Source: Prevotellaceae bacterium (GTDB lineage: Bacteria; Bacteroidota; Bacteroidia; Bacteroidales; UBA932). Taken from it: DNA of 5,209 nucleotides. Position 1 is the stretch's first letter. Each line of letters starts with the position of its first letter. Shown piece after piece: positions 1 through 5,037 of the stretch. Both the position numbers and the translations under genes were made by a program. A model generated the notes under the pieces. The model made no database searches, had not been told where the DNA came from, and saw nothing but the letters and a program-made list of their open reading frames with translations. The stretch lies in the NCBI GenBank assembly GCA_031284065.1, contig JAITAP010000028.1:1-5209 (forward strand). The letters run 5' to 3'.

Positions 1-225
1 ATTTTTGACGTCCTCCAACAAATCGTCAACTTTTGTGCTGAAAGGCGAAACACCATACTTGCCCATCAGCTCAATAAACCCGCGTTTAGACAGATTTGCC
101 AGCAATGAAGCCTGCCCTGCCGAGAGTATTTCGTCTTCGTAAAGCTTTGCCGCCAGATATACGGAAAAATCAAAGGTGGGGAGCAATCCCAAATGCTGCG
201 GTACGTTTAATGTTACTATAGACAT
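1..225 (-). CDS. UPF0175-family antitoxin-like protein (3' end outside window)
   Basis: An open frame starts at ATG 225-223 and runs off the left edge after 75 codons. It is preceded by AAAGGAT, one of the few Shine-Dalgarno-like sequences in the window. The middle reads AAKLYEDEILSAGQASLLAN (25-44), then LSKRGFIELMGKYGVSPF (45-62). This matches UPF0175, whose pattern is roughly 'A..LYe.g.lS.gqAA.la.lsr..F...l...gi'. The following helix-turn-helix-like segment is thought to bind DNA. Members are about 80-90 residues, so only a few residues are probably missing. UPF0175 genes are commonly followed by a PIN-domain toxin of the DUF3368 kind, which would lie just outside the window. It starts 26 nt after atpH, in the same direction, and so probably belongs to the same transcript. 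DNA binding and antitoxin role are inferred from the family. Confidence 0.8.
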   Translation of the reverse strand, partial: MSIVTLNVPQHLGLLPTFDFSVYLAAKLYEDEILSAGQASLLANLSKRGFIELMGKYGVSPFSTKVDDLLEDVKN

Positions 226-251
226 ATCCTTTGTGCTGTTAACTCATATTT

Positions 252-788
252 TTAGCCTGCCAGCCTCCTGCGGACTTTTTCGAGTTGCCCTGCCACAGAA
301 GCGTCGAGGCGCAAATCGTCCATCTGAAAAATAAATCCTCCCCCCAAGCTCGGGTCAACGCGCACGTCGAGCTCCACCGTGCCGCGCGTGCGCCGCTCCA
401 CGTCGTACCGTATTCTGTCGGCTAACGTATCGGACAAGGGCGCAGCCGAAACGACGGAGATTCGCCCAATCCGGTGCACGCGACGGTACAGGTCGAGGTA
501 GCTGAGGGCAATGTTCTGTAGCGAGCCTTCGCGCCGGTTTTTGAGCGCCAGCCTCACAAATCGCCGGTAGCCGTCTCCCGCAGCCGCGCCCACAGCGCTG
601 CACAGCAACTCCTCCTTGTCGCTGTTCGGCGCCACAGGGCTTTGCAGCAGTTCGCGGAGGCGTGGCGTAGCCGCAATGGATTCCGCCAGCGACTTCATGC
701 TATCGTACATGAGCTTGTCCTCGCCTCGCGCCGCCGCAAACTCCAGCAGCGCCTTTGCGTAGCGCTTTGATATAAGTCCGTCATTCAT
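252..788 (-). CDS. atpH: F1Fo ATP synthase subunit delta
   Basis: A 178-residue OSCP/delta-family protein that joins the peripheral stalk (subunit b) to the top of the F1 head. The N-terminal helical domain begins GLISKRYAKALLEFA (4-18), the typical family start, and spans to about 105. The C-terminal domain has IGRISVVSAAPL (107-118) and the signature DPSLGGGF (145-152) followed by D.RLDASVAGQLEKVRRRL. Length is normal and the frame is unbroken. The ATG at 788 is chosen because it fits the family start exactly; it lies inside the end of the DUF5618 gene (shared ATGAATGA), and no strong independent ribosome site is visible. The gene is GC-rich (42 G/C of 60 at 361-420), unlike the preceding genes. 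The next gene, normally atpA, is here preceded by a UPF0175-like gene 26 nt downstream. Confidence 0.97.
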   Translation of the reverse strand: MNDGLISKRYAKALLEFAAARGEDKLMYDSMKSLAESIAATPRLRELLQSPVAPNSDKEELLCSAVGAAAGDGYRRFVRLALKNRREGSLQNIALSYLDLYRRVHRIGRISVVSAAPLSDTLADRIRYDVERRTRGTVELDVRVDPSLGGGFIFQMDDLRLDASVAGQLEKVRRRLAG

Positions 789-1218
789 AGTTGCTCAAAT
801 CGTCCCTCTCTCCGGAGGGTTTTATCTTGTTAATGATTTCACAGGCGGTGGCGAAGCCTTCGCTTATTATGCGGGCATTTAAAATGCCGTCATAGTAGCC
901 GTCCAAATGCAGAACGTCGTACACAACATCCAAATATTTCAGCATTTTGCCGTCTAACCGGCTTACGTTCCGCGTGTAAAAATCAATTGACCGGCGCTTT
1001 TTCTTGGGCAGCTCTACATCTTTCAGCATAAAGTACGTGTCGAGCGCAAGGAGCACGCCGCTGTAAGCCGTTCCGCAGGCGGTGCGCACATACTTCCGGT
1101 CTTGGTAGTAGTTGCCCTCTTTCTTCGCTTTTTGGAGCGTTTCTTTGGCGTTATTCATGTAGCGCATCGCCTCTGCGTAATTCTTTTGCTTTAGCTCTTG
1201 CTGTTCCTCTATCGACAT
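781..1218 (-). CDS. DUF5618 (HEPN-like) protein overlapping atpH
   Basis: A 145-residue, helix-rich soluble protein matching the DUF5618 family of Bacteroidota. Recognisable parts are an N-terminal helix AEAMRYMNNAKETLQKAKK (15-33), the segment YYQDRKYVRTACGTAYSG (37-54), where helical-bundle proteins of the HEPN kind carry their core, the loop PKKKRRSIDFYTRNVSRLDGK and a long last helix near 111-132. The canonical HEPN RNase motif R-x4-6-H is not seen, so nuclease activity is not supported. The resemblance to HEPN is my inference from the helical pattern; the family role is unknown. The stop overlaps the atpH start by 8 nt, which suggests translational coupling. A 7-codon mini-frame including its stop (1242-1222) lies just before the start, in the same frame. 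The gene could be a third component of the preceding cassette or an independent insertion. Confidence 0.83.
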   Translation of the reverse strand: MSIEEQQELKQKNYAEAMRYMNNAKETLQKAKKEGNYYQDRKYVRTACGTAYSGVLLALDTYFMLKDVELPKKKRRSIDFYTRNVSRLDGKMLKYLDVVYDVLHLDGYYDGILNARIISEGFATACEIINKIKPSGERDDLSNYE

Positions 1219-1268
1219 GGTTTAGTGGCTTAAAAATGTCATGGTACTTCTTTTACTTCGTTCTTTTG

Positions 1269-1276
1269 CAAATGTA
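1269..1276 (-). promoter_or_regulatory. Exact TAnnTTTG -7-like element before the DUF5618 gene
   Basis: On the minus strand the bases read TACATTTG, an exact match to the TAnnTTTG -7 element used by the Bacteroidota primary sigma factor. It lies in the 68-nt gap before the DUF5618 start, about 50 nt upstream of its ATG. No good TTTG -33 element is seen 19-21 nt further upstream, so it is only a weak candidate. If active it would give DUF5618 and atpH their own transcript, separate from DUF3990/DUF3791. Confidence 0.27.
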
Positions 1277-1286
1277 CGCAAAATAT

Positions 1287-1559
1287 TCAACTCATTGCAT
1301 AGTATAAGCTCCAGTCATCCTTTGGTAGCGAGTAGCCGCCGTTGCGTTTGCAGAGCTCCAGCAAATTTCTTACCGTCCAGTATGGGTTTTGCGTATGCTC
1401 AAGCCCAAAATTTTCCTCAAGGAAAGCAATACCTTTAAACTCGTTCAGGTAGTTGAACGCCTCGCGCCGCGTGAGGTAGTACGTACTTGCAAATTCATGA
1501 ACGATAAAAACAATATATTCTATCACATCATTTATTGAATATTTTTCTGTTGCCTCCAT
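1287..1559 (-). CDS. DUF3791 small protein, partner of DUF3990
   Basis: A 90-residue cytoplasmic, mostly helical protein. The stretch from about 11 to 70 matches DUF3791: a first helix DVIEYIVFIVHEFA (11-24), the LTRREAFNYLNEF segment (29-41), an acidic turn EENFGLEHTQ (48-57) and a closing helix VRNLLELCKRNGG. Family members are usually 70-90 residues and are commonly encoded beside DUF3990 genes, as here (12 nt after the DUF3990 stop). Function is unknown; being small, paired and co-transcribed, it could be an antitoxin or accessory factor for the DUF3990 protein. The gene is markedly AT-rich at its 5' end (16 G/C of 60 at 1501-1560), unlike the atp genes. Its stop is 68 nt before the DUF5618 gene. 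Confidence 0.83.
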   Translation of the reverse strand: MEATEKYSINDVIEYIVFIVHEFASTYYLTRREAFNYLNEFKGIAFLEENFGLEHTQNPYWTVRNLLELCKRNGGYSLPKDDWSLYYAMS

Positions 1560-1571
1560 GCTACTTAAAAT

Positions 1572-2273
1572 CTAAAGTTGAACACCAAATCCTTTCTGCC
1601 TCAACTCCCGCTTCAGCAGTTCGTAAACGTAAGCCGACGATTCACGGTAAAGCCCCATCGCTTCATTCGTAAGCGTCTGGTAGGTTTTGGAGCTATAGAC
1701 AATGCCCATTGCTCTGGCTATGGACAAATCTTTGCTATCTTTCATCAGGCATTGCACGAGGTCGCTCACGGTAAATTCAATCATTACCTCAGCGCCACTT
1801 TTTTCCGGCTTAAGTAACCCCACCGCCGCCGCAGTGCAGAACGCAAGTTGATGGGTTGCTTCTCGGTAGGTAATCCGCCTGAGCGCCTCCTCCATGCTAA
1901 TAAACCCATGCTCGTAAAGGGAAAACTGTACGTACATTTTGTCGTTAGCAACAGGTCCTTCCACGATGTCGTAGGTATGCGCCGGTTGCGGTATATCGCT
2001 ATTGCGATTCCTCATCACAAACTCAACCCACTCCACAGAGGGGGCGTCAAAACTTTTTACGGATAGCGTTCCATTTGTCAAAGCAGCCTCGTCAAAGTCA
2101 AACGTAGTTACAACAAACTCGCTGTTGTCGCTGTTTGACTTGTTTTTTGCCCTTTGTTCGGCGTGCTCCCTTACGCTTGTTACATAAAATCCCTTGCCAA
2201 AATCCCTGTAAGGCAAGCAGCGCTCCAAGTTCACCTCCTTAATCTGGGTATTACTCCCGTGATAAAGCTTCAT
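1572..2273 (-). CDS. DUF3990 protein, possible ADP-ribosyltransferase-like, with extra C-terminal domain
   Basis: A 233-residue soluble protein without signal peptide or membrane segment. Residues 1-155 match the DUF3990 pattern: the start LYHGSN (3-8), DFGKGFYVTS (24-33) followed by REHAEQRA, an aromatic/acidic helix EWVEFVMRNR (81-90), DIVEGPVANDKM (102-113) and THQLAFCT (140-147). From memory DUF3990 is placed near the ADP-ribosyltransferase fold; His5 and Tyr30 could serve as the first two residues of an H-Y-E type site, but the third is not clear. Residues about 168-225 form a separate helical part with an AMGIVYSSKTYQTL motif followed by GLYR and YVYELLKREL, resembling small stand-alone proteins encoded beside DUF3990/DUF3791 genes in gut bacteria. 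It sits 23 nt after atpF and 12 nt before a DUF3791 gene, its usual partner. Toxin or effector activity is inference. Confidence 0.85.
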   Translation of the reverse strand: MKLYHGSNTQIKEVNLERCLPYRDFGKGFYVTSVREHAEQRAKNKSNSDNSEFVVTTFDFDEAALTNGTLSVKSFDAPSVEWVEFVMRNRNSDIPQPAHTYDIVEGPVANDKMYVQFSLYEHGFISMEEALRRITYREATHQLAFCTAAAVGLLKPEKSGAEVMIEFTVSDLVQCLMKDSKDLSIARAMGIVYSSKTYQTLTNEAMGLYRESSAYVYELLKRELRQKGFGVQL

Positions 2274-2296
2274 CTGGGTGTGATTTTATTTGCGGG

Positions 2297-2815
2297 TCAG
2301 CGCTTGTGGCTTCGCTTTCTGCGGATGTTTTCCGCTTCCTCCGCCATTTGCAGCGCAAACGACTCCTGACGCGCTCTGTCGTCGAGCTGGCGGTGCAGAA
2401 TTTTCTCCGCAATGTCCACCGAAAGCAAGGCTACCTGCGCGTTGATTTCGCTCAGCGCTTTTTCCTTTTGCAGCTCAATGCTGCGGCGCGCCGCCTCCAG
2501 CTGCTTTTCCGTTTCCTCCGCAGCTTTTTGCTGGGCGCTCCGCACAATCTGCTCGCCGTCGGCAATTGCTTTTTTGATGATTCCGGTTTGCTGCACGCGG
2601 GCCTCATCAAGGATTGCCAGCGACTCCTGCCGTACGTTTTCCAGCTTTTTCGCCGCCTCCTCCGCCGCCTGAAGCGACTTGCTGATGTGGTCGCGCCGCT
2701 CGTTGACCATGCGCGTGATGACGGGAAAGCCGAACTTGGCCAACAGCCCGAAAACTATCAGGAAGTTGACCAGCATCCAAAACAAAAGCCCGAAATCAGG
2801 TGTGAGCAATGACAT
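2297..2815 (-). CDS. atpF: F1Fo ATP synthase subunit b
   Basis: A 172-residue peripheral-stalk subunit. One N-terminal membrane helix (about 9-28, within GLLFWMLVNFLIVFGLL) is followed by a long, charged Ala/Glu/Lys/Arg-rich helix from about 37 to 168 that dimerises as a coiled coil and reaches up to the delta subunit. The C-terminal segment SVDIAEKILHRQLDD (132-146) is the conserved delta-contact region of the b family. The protein ends in a basic tail (RRKRSHKR). Length is normal and no frame break is visible. It follows atpE by 12 nt. The usual next gene, atpH, is displaced by about 1.5 kb of accessory genes, the first of which starts only 23 nt after the atpF stop, so they are probably co-transcribed. 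Confidence 0.97.
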   Translation of the reverse strand: MSLLTPDFGLLFWMLVNFLIVFGLLAKFGFPVITRMVNERRDHISKSLQAAEEAAKKLENVRQESLAILDEARVQQTGIIKKAIADGEQIVRSAQQKAAEETEKQLEAARRSIELQKEKALSEINAQVALLSVDIAEKILHRQLDDRARQESFALQMAEEAENIRRKRSHKR

Positions 2816-2827
2816 AGCAGCGTTCGA

Positions 2828-3079
2828 TTAGGAGTACAATACCAGGAAGCACAGCACAACGGCAAACAGCGCAACGCCCTCGACAAACGCCGCCATGATA
2901 ATCATGGACATGCGGATAGTGCCCGACGCTTCCGGCTGGCGGGCCATTGCCTCCATGGCCGATGCGCCGATTTTTCCAATTCCGATGCCGGCGCCAATTA
3001 CGGCAATGCTCGCGCCAAGCGCCGCAAATGCCTGCGGCAGGTTTGTAATTTGCAACAACGTAGATAGCTGTGATAACAT
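2828..3079 (-). CDS. atpE: F1Fo ATP synthase subunit c
   Basis: An 83-residue, two-helix proteolipid that forms the rotating c-ring in the membrane. Helix 1 (about 17-40) carries the glycine-rich packing motif GAGIGIGKIG (29-38). The polar loop has RQPE (47-50), which contacts the gamma/epsilon stalk. Helix 2 (about 56-81) has the ion-binding carboxylate Glu67 in AFVEGVALF. The positions that would complete a sodium site in Na+-dependent enzymes are not polar: Ile34 replaces the helix-1 Gln, and Gly68-Val69 replace the Ser/Thr after the carboxylate. Proton coupling is therefore the better reading. The length is normal. The ATG at 3079 is preceded by an A-rich leader without a Shine-Dalgarno sequence, as is common in Bacteroidota. 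The stop is 12 nt before atpF, the only uninterrupted atp junction seen here. Confidence 0.98.
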   Translation of the reverse strand: MLSQLSTLLQITNLPQAFAALGASIAVIGAGIGIGKIGASAMEAMARQPEASGTIRMSMIIMAAFVEGVALFAVVLCFLVLYS

Positions 3080-3220
3080 AATGTTTTGGTTTTTAGTGAT
3101 TTATAAAATGTTTATTCAAATTAGTATGCTAATTTTCCGTACAATTTACTTTTCGCATCCGCGTAATTCGTGGGCAAAAATGCCGGCTTCTATTTGCGAA
3201 TGGCATGAGTAACCTGCCCG
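3080..3220 (-). other. 141-bp intergenic region before atpE, with weak hairpins
   Basis: This is the longest gene-free stretch between two complete genes in the window. Next to the hydrolase stop there are small inverted repeats: ATGCC/GGCAT at 3180-3184 and 3202-3206, and a GGCA-AAAA-TGCC hairpin at 3173-3184. The stems are only 4-5 bp, too weak to call a terminator. The half nearest atpE (about 3085-3150) is AT-rich and holds a weak promoter candidate. A 25-codon minus-strand frame starting near 3206 has no recognisable product. The region may be scar sequence left by insertion of the hydrolase gene, or a leader for atpE; neither is established. Confidence 0.5.
3117..3145 (-). promoter_or_regulatory. 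Weak Bacteroidota-type promoter candidate for atpE
   Basis: Read on the minus strand, ATTG (3145-3142) is followed after 18 nt by TAATTTG (3123-3117), about 37 nt before the atpE start. The Bacteroidota primary sigma factor recognises roughly TTTG at -33 and TAnnTTTG at -7. This match is one base short in the -7 element and imperfect at -33. Position and AT-richness are favourable, but such matches arise often by chance. If real, it would let atpEF be transcribed independently of atpB and the hydrolase. Confidence 0.22.
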
Positions 3221-3877
3221 CTAACTGACAAAATCTTTGGTAAGCTCAAAAAGCTTGCGGCTGTGCACAACGTAGCTTCCGTGACTTTCACCTTTAATAA
3301 TTTGCAGCTTGCTGTTCTGAATCTGTGCAGCGATGCTTACCGTGTGCGCTTCTTTTACCACATCTTTTTGCCCTGCCAAAATAAGCGTTGGCGTTTTGAT
3401 TTTCTGCAATTCGCCATTGCTTATGTTCGGCTGGGTCAGCATCATTTTTATCTTTTTGCTGCGCGTAAAAAAATACACTACGCTAAACAAAAGCATCCAC
3501 CTGCGTTTTACCCCCTTTGGCGTCAGGTTTACCCCGCTGACGATTAGCTTGCCGAGCAAATCGGGATGCTGTGAGGCTACGATTATTCCTGCAATGCCGC
3601 CATCGCTGAATCCGTAAAAAACGGGCTTTACGAGCTGAAGCTGCTTTATAAATTCGGCAAAATCGTTGGCAATATCCTGATAATTGTACGTATCCACCTT
3701 GCCGCTGTTGCCGTGCCCGCGCGTATCAACGGCATACACGCAAAATTTTTCACTCAGCAAGTCAACGGCTTCATCAAATATTTCGTGGCTTTCGCCATTT
3801 CCGTGCGCCAGAATAAAGGGTTGCCCGCTGCCTGTTTTTTGGTAAAACAGCTCAATATCGTTAACCTGTATTTTCAT
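3221..3877 (-). CDS. Small alpha/beta hydrolase between atpB and atpE
   Basis: A 218-residue alpha/beta-hydrolase-fold protein with no signal peptide, so probably cytoplasmic. The expected landmarks are in order: an oxyanion-hole motif HGNG (25-28), the strand/turn DTRGHGNSG (51-59), the nucleophile elbow GFSDGG with Ser91, a likely acid Asp172 in LAGQKD, and the catalytic His199 in GESHG. The cap between the core halves (about 118-158) is short, basic and aromatic. The protein is smaller than typical 250-300 residue members but has a full triad, so it is likely active on an ester, lactone or similar substrate that cannot be named. It begins 32 nt after the atpB stop and ends 141 nt before atpE, so it interrupts the normal atpB-atpE adjacency. 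Its DNA is AT-richer than neighbouring atp genes (22 G/C of 60 at 3421-3480). No link to ATP synthase function is known; a later insertion is inferred. Confidence 0.9.
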   Translation of the reverse strand: MKIQVNDIELFYQKTGSGQPFILAHGNGESHEIFDEAVDLLSEKFCVYAVDTRGHGNSGKVDTYNYQDIANDFAEFIKQLQLVKPVFYGFSDGGIAGIIVASQHPDLLGKLIVSGVNLTPKGVKRRWMLLFSVVYFFTRSKKIKMMLTQPNISNGELQKIKTPTLILAGQKDVVKEAHTVSIAAQIQNSKLQIIKGESHGSYVVHSRKLFELTKDFVS

Positions 3878-3909
3878 AATCCGCTACCTGTTTGAATGAC
3901 CGCCTTTTT

Positions 3910-5007
3910 TCACCCCTGTTTTTTCGCCACGTGGTGTTCAGGCCGCGACAGCCCAATGAATACCGCCGAAAGCAGCGTAAACACGTACGCCTGAATGTAG
4001 GCCACCAGCAGCTCGAGGCAGTTCATTATCAGCGACAGCACAATTGAAAAAAAGGTCATGCCCGCAAATATTCCAACGCTCAGCTTGGCGGTGATGAATA
4101 TCAGGAGCGTGAACGCAAGGATGACCGTGTGCCCCGCAAAAATGTTGGCCAGCAGACGTATCATCAGCGCAAAGGGCTTGGTAATCACCCCAAAAAATTC
4201 TATGAGCGGCATAAGCGGAATGGGCGCCTTGAGCAGGAGCGGAACGTCGGGCCAAAAAATCTCCCGCCAGTACTCCCGGTTGCCAAACAAGTTCACCGCG
4301 ACCATAGTGCAAAGCGCCAGCACGCACGTAATGGCGATATTCCCCGTAGTGTTTGCGCCGCCCGGAAAAATGGGAATTATCCCCATTACGTTGTTGATGA
4401 GGATAAAGAAAAATGCGGTGAGCAGGTAGGGCGAATAGCGCTTGTAGTCCTTGCCAATGCTGGTGCGCACAATTTCTTCCTCAACATCCATTACGAACAT
4501 TTCTACGGCGCACACAAATTTGCTGGGCGTGGAATTTTTTGGGCGTCGCCTGTACCAGCGGGCTACGCTCAGAAAAATCGCCAGCATGATGGCGGAGTTA
4601 ATCATCAGCGCAAGCGCGTTTTTGGTGATTGAAATATCCCAGGGGCGATACGCCTCGCCTGCCGCGTTCACTGCCACCACTTTGCCCTCGTGCTTTGCCC
4701 CCTTTTCCGCTATGCGAAAGCCCTCGTAAGGCTCGCCGTGCGCCAAGTGTTTTGACGAAAATACATGCCAGCCGCCGTTGTCGGAGCGCACAATTACGGG
4801 CAAATATACGGAAATATGGCGCTCGCTCCAAGTGGTGATGTGCCACCAGTAGCTGTCGGATATGTGCTCTGTAATAATATCGCCTATGGCAAGCCCCTTT
4901 TCCTCGCTTTTCTCGCCGCCGTGCTCGCTCGCCGCCGCGCGCAACGGTGCGCACAGCGCAAACGCCGCGATGCTCAACAAAACAGTTATATGTTTACTTA
5001 TGCTCAT
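3910..5007 (-). CDS. atpB: F1Fo ATP synthase subunit a
   Basis: This 365-residue integral membrane protein forms the proton half-channels against the c-ring. Residues 1-27 look like a signal peptide (basic start, hydrophobic core to about 20, AAAS near 25-28). Residues 28-125 form a His/Glu-rich periplasmic region, a long extension typical of Bacteroidota subunit a. Membrane segments follow at about 131-150, 192-212, 222-241, 265-283, 293-325 and 328-353. The essential arginine is R284 in MIRLLANIFAGH, matching E. coli Arg210, and Q339 in AYIQAYVF matches Gln252. NNVMGIIP (205-212) is another family motif. H293 and E332 occupy the places of E. coli Glu219 and His245, a reversed pair. The ATG at 5007 places the signal peptide correctly. 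It starts 30 nt after the Phd-like gene. The following gene is a hydrolase rather than the expected atpE. Confidence 0.98.
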   Translation of the reverse strand: MSISKHITVLLSIAAFALCAPLRAAASEHGGEKSEEKGLAIGDIITEHISDSYWWHITTWSERHISVYLPVIVRSDNGGWHVFSSKHLAHGEPYEGFRIAEKGAKHEGKVVAVNAAGEAYRPWDISITKNALALMINSAIMLAIFLSVARWYRRRPKNSTPSKFVCAVEMFVMDVEEEIVRTSIGKDYKRYSPYLLTAFFFILINNVMGIIPIFPGGANTTGNIAITCVLALCTMVAVNLFGNREYWREIFWPDVPLLLKAPIPLMPLIEFFGVITKPFALMIRLLANIFAGHTVILAFTLLIFITAKLSVGIFAGMTFFSIVLSLIMNCLELLVAYIQAYVFTLLSAVFIGLSRPEHHVAKKQG

Positions 5008-5037
5008 TTTTATTTAAAACAATTCAGAACAAGTATA

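Noticed and set aside
781..1218. DUF5618 as an active HEPN RNase toxin
   Set aside because: No R-x4-6-H motif is visible in the protein, so nuclease activity cannot be claimed.
2306..2812. Long plus-strand open frame opposite atpF
   Set aside because: It lies wholly antisense to a clear subunit b gene; its Leu/Arg-rich product is what the reverse of an Ala/Glu/Lys-rich coiled coil would give.
3173..3206. Possible terminator after the hydrolase gene
   Set aside because: The inverted repeats have stems of only 4-5 bp and no convincing T-run follows a stable stem on the minus strand.
2895..3212. Plus-strand open frame over atpE and the intergenic region
   Set aside because: More than half is antisense to atpE; the rest falls in AT-rich intergenic DNA and shows no recognised family.
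4129..4632. Plus-strand open frame of about 167 codons opposite atpB
   Set aside because: It is antisense to a fully conserved subunit a gene, has no recognisable domain, and other overlapping frames of similar quality occur in the same place.
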